Source of the DNA: Caldicellulosiruptor owensensis OL
GTDB taxonomy: Bacteria > Bacillota > Thermoanaerobacteria > Caldicellulosiruptorales > Caldicellulosiruptoraceae
Reading direction: 5' to 3'
NCBI RefSeq assembly: GCF_000166335.1
Contig: NC_014657.1
Location: forward strand, 2,214,501-2,278,500
Length of the DNA: 64,000 bases
Of this stretch, positions 30,709 to 40,030 are shown one piece after another; position 1 is the stretch's first letter; every line of letters starts with the position of its first letter. The notes under the pieces were generated by a model. It made no database searches. It was not told the DNA's origin and saw only the letters and a list, made by a program, of their open reading frames with translations. A program made the position numbers and the translations under genes.

Positions 30709-33700
30709 TTACTTAAAGGTTGCAATATTGGAAAGATTACCTTTTGTCTTTAACGTATCAACAATGTAAGCTTTTATTACCGGTCCATTTACATTGTTTA
30801 CTTTTAAACCTGCTTTGTATGTTATAGTCTTTCCTGCCTCTATTGATATCTTTTTACCTGCATATGCAACTAATATACCTTTGGAGTCAAATATTCCAAC
30901 TATAATTGTTCCATTTCTTCTAAGTCCCGTATTGTTTTTAACATTTATAGTTACTATTATGTCTTTATTGGAACCTATTGTACTCAAGCTTGTACCCGCT
31001 ATGTTTTTAACTTGAATAATCTGAACTGTAAAAGCATTTGAACCCCAATCAATTTCATAAACAACTTTGAATGTTGTTATTCTAACATTTCCACCTTCAT
31101 CAACAACAACTAAATCTAAGCTATTTTCACCTTCTACCAGTGAATAATCAAAGCTAAACTCTTTATTGGCTTCAACAATTAAACTTCCTAAGGTTTCACC
31201 ATTACGCTTGAACGTCACAGTCCCATTTTTGCTTATTTTAGCTTTTACCGTTACAGTCGACCTTGTTGTCTTTGATACCGGTGCTTGAAGTACTGTTATT
31301 TCAGGTGCATAGTTTATAAAATCAACAGTTAATAGCTTCACTACATTTTCTCCTGCTTTAGAAGCAATAACCAATATATTGTTTGTTCCATCTGCTAGAG
31401 CAACTGGAACAGTTACTTGTGTATTAGCAGTATAGGCAGGATTGGTATAAACAACTTCATTTCCTCTTTTCACTGTCAGTTCACAATCTGAGTCAACAGT
31501 TATGTTAATAGAATAATTCATCTTAGTTGTAGAATCTTTTTGAGAATTTCTAATATAAACCTTAATTGGATCATAAATAGTGTCAATAAAACTATCTGCA
31601 TCCCAACCATCTAAAACATTTTGTTTTGTATAGACTTGTGCCATTACATCATCAAGCTGAGGTCTATATTCATTAATTTTAGCACCAGGTCCATAATTTT
31701 TATATTCATAGAACCTCTCATTTTGTGGATAAAACCAGATTGTATTACCAGAGCTATCAGTTGAACTCATAGATGTCCAGCCATAATCATTAATGTGATC
31801 ACCTAGATACGACTCTCTAATTACAACATTTACCCATCTGTTCAAATCAGCGCTTGGATGCCATGGTCTTCCTAAATACACTGAATTAGCAACTGTTACA
31901 TTAGACAAGAATTTGCAGTTTACAAACAAGAAACCAAAATTGTCAGACTTTCTTGTTGAAGCTGCTGTAATATAACCTTTTGGTGTTATGCCTGGTCTGT
32001 CAACCGAGAATATGGTACTATTTTCAAACACTGCTTGGGCAGCACCAAATATAAAGTCAACATCACCTTCGATGTAACAATTCTTGAAATATTGTCTTCC
32101 TGCATCTGCGTACAAAGTATCCTGATTGCCTATAAATCTACAGTTCTTGAATACCATCTTGTCAGCAAGTGATCTTACAGCAACAGCTTGTTTGCTTGAA
32201 ATTGGCTGGTTCTCATCAAAAGCATTTTCAAATGTGATGTTCTCTGCAGTGAAGTTAATGGCACCACTGTTGATAGTCACACTTGCACTTCCAGATGTTC
32301 CATATGTGCCAGAACCATCTGGTTTGGGCGTGCCTGCTGCAACGTCATAAGTCAAAATTGTGGTAAATGGATCTTCACCAATCAAACTAATATTTGGTGA
32401 ATTAATAGTTATCTTCTCATAATATCTGCCACTCTTTATAAAGATTATGACTCTCTTGGTGTTATTTGAAGGTACACTGTTTACTGCTGCCTGAACTGTC
32501 TTGAATATCTTGACTCCATTGACTATATCTCCATCGTTTCCTGTATAGTTCTTGTCTACCATAATGTCAAAATTAGCAAGGTATATAACATCAAAGCTTT
32601 CTGTTGTTGTATTGCCACTAAAATCCTTAATTATTATTTCTATCTTGTTTCTTCCTTTTTCAAAGTCGATGTTGAAGGTAACCGGGCTATTTGCCTTTAC
32701 ATAATCATTTTGATATACAACCATGTTGTTCTGCATGATAGTCACATAAGCATCCTCATTTGACGAAAGCACCAAGCTGTATGCACTGCTGAGCACTGTT
32801 GGCTGCGGTTTTGATACCCAGCTTATAACTGGCTTTTGATTATCGTATACAACGTTTAAAACAATCTGCCTCGTCTTTGAACCATCTACTGTCTGTAGGT
32901 TTACAGAAATTGTATTGTTACCACTTACAAGCTGTACTGGTACTTCAAACTCAGTTTGTCCACTCACATCCACATTCTTGGTATCTGTGCTTGATGCATT
33001 TGTTACTGTTATCTTTCCATCGACGCTTGCATATCCTTTTATTTTGTATTCTCCAACGTTTGTATAATCATTCTCTGGATTATATATCTCTATAAAGTTA
33101 TCCGAAGTTGTTAAGCTTATATTTGAAAACTTCGCTATGTTATAGTTGTAAATCTGATTTGTCGCCTGAGCAGAATCTACTGCAAATCCTATATAGTACT
33201 CATCGCCTATGTTGAGTGTGTATCTGCCTATCACATTCCATGTCCGACTATCAAGTGAATATGCTGCTTCAACAACAGAACCACTCTTCTTTATTTTCAT
33301 CCACGATACCTCTACATTCACAACTGTGTTCGGTGTGCTTGAATCTACATCACCAGTATTTGCCATTGATGCATTTGCCACCTGTCTTGCAATAAATCTT
33401 ACCGCTGTCGGATTGGTCAGCTTGTCAGCTTTTACATATGACTTTGCTACATACGCAGCAACTGCTCCAGGGTCAAGCGAACTTCTCACCATAAGACCTG
33501 CAAACGCGTTGTGGTCTACCTTTTCCATATAATCTATCTTCGCTATGAGCTCTGCATCTCCATATACCTTCCTGTACACATATCCGAACGTATCAGTTGA
33601 ACCACCTATTTTCCCATTTGCCTTTAATGTCAGTGTTCCGCAATTATCAAGTGATGCGCTTGTCTTTATAGCAGGACTTCCTATATCTGCAACTTTCCAT

Positions 33701-35337
33701 GGCCATTTTACCTCGGGACCATTTGCAAATACTCTCACTGCCGTGGATTGGGTTGAAAGCCCGTTAGAGTCATAAGCTACTGCTACTAAATAATGTGTGC
33801 CTTCTTCAATTGCACCTATGGTGTATGAATATGGTTCTGTTGTGTCCTCTCCTATCTTCACTCCATTGTCATAGAATACTACCTTTGTTATTTTTGCTCC
33901 TCCTAATGCTTTTGCTCTTGCTTCAATCTTCACTGCTGCCCCTGCATCAACAAGTGCATTGTAGTTCGGATTGATTATCTGCACTTCTGGATTTTGTGGC
34001 GCATGGTTCATGTCAACAAGCGAATTGAGGTAGTTCTCAAGATTTGTGTATCCATTGCCAAACTTATATCCGTTCCTGTCACTTGGATCGTTAGGATTCA
34101 GCCCATTTGCTATCTCCCAGCTATCTGGCATACCGTCATGGTCACTGTCCTGTGGCGCCTGTACTGTACTCAGTTCTGGATACCCTCCCACTTCTGCCTC
34201 TGTATTGATAAATCTTCCCAAACCGTTCTTTACTTCATTGACAAGTCTTGCATCAACTGCATCTCTCTTTGGATATACCGCTCCAGCCTTTGCTAATACC
34301 TCTTGATATGCTGTCTGAGCATCCTGAACTGTTACACTTCCAGGTATATCAACAGGTTCTGTCAATTTTGTGTATTGTCCGCTTGCAATTATTCCCGCTT
34401 CATTGTTTGTAGTTACTTCATTGTTCCCTTCAAGGACATTCCCTGATACATACCACGATGATGGATAGCCGTTAGGCGTTGGATTTGCTATTCTTGACTT
34501 CACACTGTCCTGAGTACCAGGACCTGGCTTATAGTAGTTGTTTATAAGGCTCAAAGTTGTATTTTCTCCACCGTATGTGTTGTTAAATCCCCAATTGTAG
34601 ATTACGTTGTTAATAAACTCAACCTTTGCTTCAGGGATTGGGGCACTACCTACATTCACGCGAGGAAGTCTGCTTGTGTGGTTCATCAAAAGATTGTGGT
34701 GCCATGTGGCATTGTATCCACCCCAGATACCACCATAACCATGTCTTCCTTTCCAGTGTCCTGACATTGTCAAGCTCTCTGCTGCTATACACCATTGAAC
34801 AGTCAGATTCTCAACTCTGTATATAGACAGTGTTTCATCAACAGACCAGCTGAACGAACAGTGGTCGATTATAATATTCTTGCTTCCGCCAAAACTGGTC
34901 AAAGCATCTGGTTCTGCACCTATATTTGCACTGCCTGGTCTAAATCTTAAGTATCTAATGATAATATTGCTGCCTGTAATTCTTACTCCATAGCCAGCAA
35001 TGGTAATTCCATCACCAGGTGCTGTCTGGCCAGCTATTGTAATGTTTGAACCGCTTATTACAAGTTCCGACTTTAAATGTATTGTTCCTGATACCCTGAA
35101 AACTATTGTAACATTGCTAAGTTTTACGCCATCTCTCAGCGACCCTGGTCCACTATCATTCAAATTGGTAACCTCGTACACATCTCCTCCACGTCCCCCT
35201 GTTGTGTACATACCAGCTCCTTCTGCTCCTGGGAATGCTGGAACTAATGTATCTGCTCTTGCCACTATCAAATTGATAGGTATTAAACTTAACAAAAATG
35301 CTAAGATTACAAATACACTTATCAGTCTTTTTCTCAC
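30709..35337 (-). CDS. Secreted bifunctional pectate lyase (PL1) - pectin methylesterase (CE8)
   Basis: This protein of about 1542 residues has a signal peptide (VRKRLISVFVILAFLLSLIP..ARADT). The PL1 beta-helix (about 30-370) shows FPGAEGAGMYTTGGRGGDVYEVTNLNDSGPGSLRD, IDHCSFSWSVDE and WHHNLLMNHTSRLPRV with the probable catalytic Arg. Then come a calcium-binding DSDHDGMPDSWE segment (about 400), an Ig-like domain, a concanavalin-like sandwich (about 555-750) and Ig-like repeats. The CE8 domain (about 930-1235) has GNQDTLYADAGRQYF, YIEGDVDFIFG and LGRPWHPSAD carrying the catalytic Asp and Arg residues; Ig-like repeats and a C-terminal sandwich domain end the protein. It would demethylate pectin and cleave the product in one molecule. 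There is no SLH domain, so it is probably released. The GTG at 35337 follows GGAGGTATACAGGA; earlier in-frame starts lack a ribosome binding site. Confidence 0.92.
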   Translation of the reverse strand: MRKRLISVFVILAFLLSLIPINLIVARADTLVPAFPGAEGAGMYTTGGRGGDVYEVTNLNDSGPGSLRDGVKLSNVTIVFRVSGTIHLKSELVISGSNITIAGQTAPGDGITIAGYGVRITGSNIIIRYLRFRPGSANIGAEPDALTSFGGSKNIIIDHCSFSWSVDETLSIYRVENLTVQWCIAAESLTMSGHWKGRHGYGGIWGGYNATWHHNLLMNHTSRLPRVNVGSAPIPEAKVEFINNVIYNWGFNNTYGGENTTLSLINNYYKPGPGTQDSVKSRIANPTPNGYPSSWYVSGNVLEGNNEVTTNNEAGIIASGQYTKLTEPVDIPGSVTVQDAQTAYQEVLAKAGAVYPKRDAVDARLVNEVKNGLGRFINTEAEVGGYPELSTVQAPQDSDHDGMPDSWEIANGLNPNDPSDRNGYKFGNGYTNLENYLNSLVDMNHAPQNPEVQIINPNYNALVDAGAAVKIEARAKALGGAKITKVVFYDNGVKIGEDTTEPYSYTIGAIEEGTHYLVAVAYDSNGLSTQSTAVRVFANGPEVKWPWKVADIGSPAIKTSASLDNCGTLTLKANGKIGGSTDTFGYVYRKVYGDAELIAKIDYMEKVDHNAFAGLMVRSSLDPGAVAAYVAKSYVKADKLTNPTAVRFIARQVANASMANTGDVDSSTPNTVVNVEVSWMKIKKSGSVVEAAYSLDSRTWNVIGRYTLNIGDEYYIGFAVDSAQATNQIYNYNIAKFSNISLTTSDNFIEIYNPENDYTNVGEYKIKGYASVDGKITVTNASSTDTKNVDVSGQTEFEVPVQLVSGNNTISVNLQTVDGSKTRQIVLNVVYDNQKPVISWVSKPQPTVLSSAYSLVLSSNEDAYVTIMQNNMVVYQNDYVKANSPVTFNIDFEKGRNKIEIIIKDFSGNTTTESFDVIYLANFDIMVDKNYTGNDGDIVNGVKIFKTVQAAVNSVPSNNTKRVIIFIKSGRYYEKITINSPNISLIGEDPFTTILTYDVAAGTPKPDGSGTYGTSGSASVTINSGAINFTAENITFENAFDENQPISSKQAVAVRSLADKMVFKNCRFIGNQDTLYADAGRQYFKNCYIEGDVDFIFGAAQAVFENSTIFSVDRPGITPKGYITAASTRKSDNFGFLFVNCKFLSNVTVANSVYLGRPWHPSADLNRWVNVVIRESYLGDHINDYGWTSMSSTDSSGNTIWFYPQNERFYEYKNYGPGAKINEYRPQLDDVMAQVYTKQNVLDGWDADSFIDTIYDPIKVYIRNSQKDSTTKMNYSINITVDSDCELTVKRGNEVVYTNPAYTANTQVTVPVALADGTNNILVIASKAGENVVKLLTVDFINYAPEITVLQAPVSKTTRSTVTVKAKISKNGTVTFKRNGETLGSLIVEANKEFSFDYSLVEGENSLDLVVVDEGGNVRITTFKVVYEIDWGSNAFTVQIIQVKNIAGTSLSTIGSNKDIIVTINVKNNTGLRRNGTIIVGIFDSKGILVAYAGKKISIEAGKTITYKAGLKVNNVNGPVIKAYIVDTLKTKGNLSNIATFK

Positions 35338-35403
35338 TCCTGTATACCTCCTTCTTTCTAAAGACCTTATAATTATATTTTGAGAAAATAAAATTAGGTT
35401 TTC

Positions 35404-35438
35404 GCAGAGGAAGACAATCACTTTTTGTCTTCCTCTGC
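35404..35438 (-). terminator. Terminator after the FN3 protein gene
   Basis: The arms GCAGAGGAAGACA / TGTCTTCCTCTGC (13 bp, perfect) have a 9-nt loop, 50 bp after the stop of the FN3 protein gene. The minus-strand tail is not a pure T run, so read-through into the PL1-CE8 gene is possible. Confidence 0.75.
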
Positions 35439-35487
35439 TTATATTATTCTTGTTTGTCATTTAAAAATATGGTTCTTTATTTACTGG

Positions 35488-38439
35488 CTACTTTATCTCA
35501 ATTGCCGTTGAAAGAGGTATCATCCCATCTATTGAGTTCCAGATAAATGCTTTAGCTTTTAGCGCTGGTGTTGTACTTGGCAATTGAATACCTGCTAAAA
35601 GCTCCTCAGCTGCAGCCGGTTCTACGGTATCGAATGAGATGCTGTACCCTACCATTTGGTTTGCACTGTTATAAAGAACTATTATGAGTGCTAAATCTTT
35701 ACTTACATTTAGCTTATTATCTGCTTTTGCTAAAACAGTTAATGTGGAACCAACTGTTATGCTTGTCACCTGATTCTCATTATCGTCTATAAAACTGATA
35801 TCTTTTATCATGTACTCATAAACTGTGGTCCACTGTGCTGCAGTCTGGTTACCTGCCTTATCTGTTGCCACAAACTCTATTGTGTTTTTACCCTCTATCA
35901 GGGTCAACACGACCTCTTGTTCTTGACCAGAACTGCAATATGTTGCTGTCACAACTGGCTGTCCATTTACTTTTACATCTACATATACATCCTCATCTGC
36001 AACAAACTTTAAGACTGCTGTTGGTGCGATATTCTCATATTCAGGTGGGATTGTCTTGAACACTATCTGTGGTCTTGTCTTGTCATATATAACTTTCAAA
36101 TATGTGGTTGTTGTATATCCATCTGCCGCTGCTCCAACCAGTTCAAATGTATTGATTCCTTCCTGCAACGCTACGTCAATACTATACTGCCTTTCTTGTT
36201 CTACAGAATCGAATGTGGCTATTGTATCCTGCCCCTTCTTTACAATTAACGATGCTCCAGAGAATATCTTACCTGTCATAGTAAATGTGGATTTATTGGT
36301 GTATACCACTTCTTTTTGGTCAACTGTGTAAAGCTGCTTTTTCATCAGTACAAAGTAGAACACGCAACCACTGCTAACACCCTGATACCCGAGCTCTACA
36401 AGCGAACCCTTGCTAAAGGACTTCTTGTAAAGCATATATGTCACCTGCGGGTTGGTCCCATTATCTATTATCCTGTAATCTGTCAATGTCCATGTACTCA
36501 AAAACGGTGGCACCTGGTTAGATGTGTAAAGTCTTGAATCCAGTGCAACATATATGTCAACATCCTCTGTTACTGTAAAGCTTGCTATCACCGGCGTTGC
36601 ATTGTACGACCTCGAAAGATTTGCCGTGCTTATCCAGTATGCGCCTTCTAATACCGTCGGCATCGACACTACCGCATAATCCCTGTCACCAAATATCTTG
36701 CTGCCCACCTGCAAATTGTACTGCAGCGACCAGTTTGCTGCATTGTCCTGATCGTAAACTACCAAGTTTGTAACATAATGCGGTGGCAGTATTGGCATTG
36801 CTGAAACTTCCTGAGCATTGCTGCTTGTTCCACTATTGTTGCTCGCATTCATAGAAATATAATACGTCAGCCCTTCAAGCTTTCTAAATGTATATGAATA
36901 GCTTGAACTGCCATCATCATAAACTGTGGCACCCACTGTGTAGTTCTTCGAACTCTTGCCCAAAAAGATTGTATACTTCTCTGCATCCTCTACCCTGTTC
37001 CATTTCACAGTAAGCTCAAGTACTCCCGGTATTACCTCAAAAGTTGGAACTGCAGGTATCGGATATGGAGTTATAACAACCTCGTCAGAACCTTCACTAA
37101 GCCCTACATTATTTCCAGCGTATAGCCTTAAATAATAAGGCTTTTTGTTAACAAGATTTTCAAACTTGCATTCATAGGTCTGATTTGGCAAACCATTGTC
37201 ATTTATTATCTTCCAGTTTGTATAGTTGTTTGACTCCTCTCCTATATAAACAACATAATACGTCGCTTTCGAAACTGTCTTCCACTTTATTGACACCCAT
37301 CCATCACTGTACGCAGTCTGCAATACTGTTGGTTTTGGCGGAGGTATAGGCTTTTCAGGAATGACCGTTATTACATCTGATTCAACTGCACCATATCCAT
37401 TCTTTGCCCTCACCTTTACATAGTACTGTTTGCCATTGGTAAGTCTATCAATCGTGAAAAAGGCGTTACCTTGAACTACTAAAAGCCCCTCACTTTCCTC
37501 TGTAAGACCACTACCCACAGTGCTGTAATTTGAACCATCTTCCGAAATCAAAACATCATATGAAGTAACATTTCTGTCAAAATTCCACATAAGCTTTGCT
37601 TTAGAGTCGTCACTCTCAACTATAAGCTGGGGTTTTTGAGGAATATTAAAGATATCTGTCAGATTCTGTGGAGCGGTTGTGGTGTCTGCCGTACCTTCCT
37701 TAATCCTCACAAAACTTGTCTGAAGAGTAGCAGGACTTCCATTGCTTCCCTGAATGGCAACGCCAACACCTACATAGAGAGTAGAATTTAAGACACCAGC
37801 ACTGTTTTGGGAACCTATTGGTCCATACCAAGTTATAGTTCCATTACGGCTGTTAACTTCTCCATAATAGACTGCTATGTTTGTTGAAGATGATCTTACA
37901 ATTTTCAAAACACATGGGAACGATATTGCATTTCGCGTAGAAGAACCGGCAGCGCTTCCAAATCTTCTCTGAGCCCTCAAATCCCACTTGGTAGCACTTG
38001 CACTATTGTATTCTATCAACGCAGCGTAATAAGTGTCCTGAATATCAAGCCCATTTCTTACTATTAACCCTCCGCGTGGATAGTTTGAATTGGCTGAAGT
38101 AAAAGAAATTGGGTCTGTAATGTAAACGTATGCCGTGAAAACGGTGTTTGATATAGTAGTATAGACAAATGGAAAATAATCAACTGTGGTCGAAGTTTGA
38201 GTAGGTGTCCTGTTGATTTCTCCTTTTGTGCAGCTAACCGTGATCTTTCCTGTTTCATGGTCAAAAGCAGCTACAGGATTTTCTGGTTGATAAGTGCTAT
38301 TGCCTATTACTGTATAGCCCCACGCAACCGGCCATTGCCCAGCCAATGCTTTTTCATGCAGTACTGTCCCAAAACCCAAAAGAATATTTGCAAAAAACAG
38401 AATCGCAACAACTAAATTTAGTATCCTTTTTCTCCTCAT
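35488..38439 (-). CDS. Large secreted FN3/Ig multi-domain protein of the pectin island, catalytic role unknown
   Basis: This protein of about 983 residues has a signal peptide (RRKRILNLVVAILFFANILLG..KALAGQW). An N-terminal concanavalin-like region spans about 36-250, and three fibronectin type III domains about 260-540 (each with the pattern NGKxYYVKVRAKNGYG). A beta-sandwich follows at about 545-690 (VGSKIFGDRDYAVVSMPTVLEGAYWISTANLSRSY), then two Ig-like repeats ending with conserved KxIYD..RPQI, and a C-terminal domain (about 885-983) resembling the tail of PL1-CE8. The sandwich near 600 resembles modules seen in secreted polysaccharide lyases, but I see no lyase or hydrolase core. It could bind pectin or hold an unrecognised activity. 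The ATG at 38439 is 7 bp from GGAGG; a GTG directly before it is also possible. Confidence 0.82.
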   Translation of the reverse strand: MRRKRILNLVVAILFFANILLGFGTVLHEKALAGQWPVAWGYTVIGNSTYQPENPVAAFDHETGKITVSCTKGEINRTPTQTSTTVDYFPFVYTTISNTVFTAYVYITDPISFTSANSNYPRGGLIVRNGLDIQDTYYAALIEYNSASATKWDLRAQRRFGSAAGSSTRNAISFPCVLKIVRSSSTNIAVYYGEVNSRNGTITWYGPIGSQNSAGVLNSTLYVGVGVAIQGSNGSPATLQTSFVRIKEGTADTTTAPQNLTDIFNIPQKPQLIVESDDSKAKLMWNFDRNVTSYDVLISEDGSNYSTVGSGLTEESEGLLVVQGNAFFTIDRLTNGKQYYVKVRAKNGYGAVESDVITVIPEKPIPPPKPTVLQTAYSDGWVSIKWKTVSKATYYVVYIGEESNNYTNWKIINDNGLPNQTYECKFENLVNKKPYYLRLYAGNNVGLSEGSDEVVITPYPIPAVPTFEVIPGVLELTVKWNRVEDAEKYTIFLGKSSKNYTVGATVYDDGSSSYSYTFRKLEGLTYYISMNASNNSGTSSNAQEVSAMPILPPHYVTNLVVYDQDNAANWSLQYNLQVGSKIFGDRDYAVVSMPTVLEGAYWISTANLSRSYNATPVIASFTVTEDVDIYVALDSRLYTSNQVPPFLSTWTLTDYRIIDNGTNPQVTYMLYKKSFSKGSLVELGYQGVSSGCVFYFVLMKKQLYTVDQKEVVYTNKSTFTMTGKIFSGASLIVKKGQDTIATFDSVEQERQYSIDVALQEGINTFELVGAAADGYTTTTYLKVIYDKTRPQIVFKTIPPEYENIAPTAVLKFVADEDVYVDVKVNGQPVVTATYCSSGQEQEVVLTLIEGKNTIEFVATDKAGNQTAAQWTTVYEYMIKDISFIDDNENQVTSITVGSTLTVLAKADNKLNVSKDLALIIVLYNSANQMVGYSISFDTVEPAAAEELLAGIQLPSTTPALKAKAFIWNSIDGMIPLSTAIEIK

Positions 38440-38530
38440 CACTTGGCCTCCTTTACATTTGATAATTTGTAATTAACTGTAAAATTTTAAATTATTGTTT
38501 ACTCACCTCCTCTTTTTATGGGATAATATT
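38301..38530 (-). repeat. Copy A of duplicated promoter, leader and signal-peptide segment
   Basis: This block covers the first 46 or so codons of the FN3 protein gene, its ribosome binding site AAAGGAGGCC and about 90 bp upstream. Copy B lies at 26801-27032 in front of the PL9-SLH gene. Copy A is intact and is the likely source. Confidence 0.85.
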
Positions 38531-38598
38531 AAATGGGCATTCATATTTTTCGTATTTATTGAATTTTTTATATTACTATCATAATCGTCATGCTACTT

Positions 38599-38641
38599 GG
38601 GGTTAGAGAGGTGGCGAAAATGGTTTTCCATCTCTAACCCC
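38599..38641 (-). terminator. Terminator after the GH28 gene
   Basis: The arms GGGGTTAGAGAGGTGG / CCATCTCTAACCCC form a long, nearly perfect stem 17 bp after the GH28 stop codon. The poly-T tail is poor, but the stem is very stable. Confidence 0.75.
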
Positions 38642-38657
38642 TAACTTTTACTTTTTG

Positions 38658-40001
38658 CTAATCAGTAATGACCTTGTTTGTATTATTTAGACTCAAAATA
38701 TTAGAATAATCTGCTGTATCTTTTGCCCTGCACCTGTAAAACTCTACATTCTCACAATTGTTAAGTTCAAATGCTGCACCTTCCTGATTAATCACAGAAA
38801 CATTCATGAATCTAATGTTTTTAACAGTATTTATTACAAACCCTCTTTTTGCCATTGGCTCTAAATAGCTCATCATGGCAGGAAGTTCAGGTTCAGGGTT
38901 TTGTGCCATCTCAACTGTAACATTCGAAAATACAACATCTTCAATTGGCATCTCGGTAAGACCATACAAAAAGCCTGCTGCGGCTCTTGCCTCTCTCACA
39001 ACAACATCGCTTATATAAATTCTTCTTACCACTGGAGTTGTACTGTCTACAGGATAAGGTGACTTGTCCCAAACCTTCTTTTCTTTCCCGCCTTTGCCGC
39101 AATGATAATACATATAAAATGCAAATGGACACATTACATTTTTCATCACAATATTTGAAACTCTTATATCCTCAACAACTCCTCCACGACCTCTTCTTGT
39201 CTTTATTCTTATTCCTCTGTCTGTGCCCTCAAAAATGCAGTTTGAGATGACCACATTTCTAACACCACCGCTCATCTCACTGCCAATGACAACTCCGCCA
39301 TGACCGTGAGCCATTATACAGTTTGTGATGGTGATGTTCTCACAGGGAATTTTCTGTTTACAGTCTTCAGTACCAGATTTTAATGTCACACAATCATCAC
39401 CCACGTCTATGTAGCAGTTTGATATCCTGACGCCCTTGCACGATTCTGGATTTATCCCATCTGTGTTTGGCGAGTCATAAGGGTTTTGAATCTTTACGTT
39501 GTGAACTGTAACATTCTGGCACTCTATGGGATTTACCGTCCAGCTTGGAGAGTTTACAATCTTTATTCCTTCGATAGTGACATTGTTGCACCTGTAAAAA
39601 CAGATAGAACGAGGTCTAGGATATTTTAACTCTTTATTTCTGTGAAGACGCCACCACTTTTCGCCCTGTCCATCAATTGTGCCAAATCCCACTACTGCAA
39701 CGTTTTCAGCATTTTCAGCATATATCAGTGGAGAATAAACCTGCATTTCTTCGCCTTCCCAGCGGGTATATACAAGCGGATAATCTTCTATGTCCTGTGA
39801 AAACTTTAGCACAGCACCATTTTCTATATAAAGTGTCATGTTACTTTTAAGATGGATTGGACCTGTATGATATATACCTGCCGGGACAAAAATTGTGCCA
39901 CCACCCTGTTTTTCACACTCCTCAATTGCCTTTTTAAAAGCTTCTGTATCCTTGTCAATACCATTGCCCTTTGCTCCAAACTCACGAACATTTACAATCA
40001 T
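38658..40001 (-). CDS. GH28 polygalacturonase, cytoplasmic
   Basis: This beta-helix enzyme of about 447 residues hydrolyses alpha-1,4 galacturonate linkages. All four GH28 signatures are visible: SPNTDGINPESC, DVGDDCVTLKSG (catalytic Asp pair), HGHGGVVIGSE and RGIRIKTRRGRGG. The N-terminal VREFGAKGNGIDKDTEAFKKAIEECEKQGGGTIFVPAGIYHTGPI is the usual family opening. There is no signal peptide, so it likely works as an exo-type enzyme on imported oligogalacturonides. The ATG at 40001 follows AGGAGGTACAAAGCAAAG; an in-frame frame extension to 40055 would overlap the GH105 gene and lacks a good ribosome binding site. It is co-transcribed with GH105. Confidence 0.93.
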   Translation of the reverse strand: MIVNVREFGAKGNGIDKDTEAFKKAIEECEKQGGGTIFVPAGIYHTGPIHLKSNMTLYIENGAVLKFSQDIEDYPLVYTRWEGEEMQVYSPLIYAENAENVAVVGFGTIDGQGEKWWRLHRNKELKYPRPRSICFYRCNNVTIEGIKIVNSPSWTVNPIECQNVTVHNVKIQNPYDSPNTDGINPESCKGVRISNCYIDVGDDCVTLKSGTEDCKQKIPCENITITNCIMAHGHGGVVIGSEMSGGVRNVVISNCIFEGTDRGIRIKTRRGRGGVVEDIRVSNIVMKNVMCPFAFYMYYHCGKGGKEKKVWDKSPYPVDSTTPVVRRIYISDVVVREARAAAGFLYGLTEMPIEDVVFSNVTVEMAQNPEPELPAMMSYLEPMAKRGFVINTVKNIRFMNVSVINQEGAAFELNNCENVEFYRCRAKDTADYSNILSLNNTNKVITD

Positions 40002-40030
40002 CTTTGCTTTGTACCTCCTGTCATCAAAAT

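Noticed and set aside
34046-34306. Long plus-strand frames opposite the PL1-CE8 gene
   Set aside because: They are antisense shadows of a strongly supported coding region with clear family motifs.
38490-38515. Possible tiny leader peptide (GTG AGT AAA CAA TAA) after GGAGG upstream of the FN3 protein gene
   Set aside because: It is conserved in the duplicate copy, but only five codons long with no attenuator structure visible, so a regulatory peptide cannot be supported.
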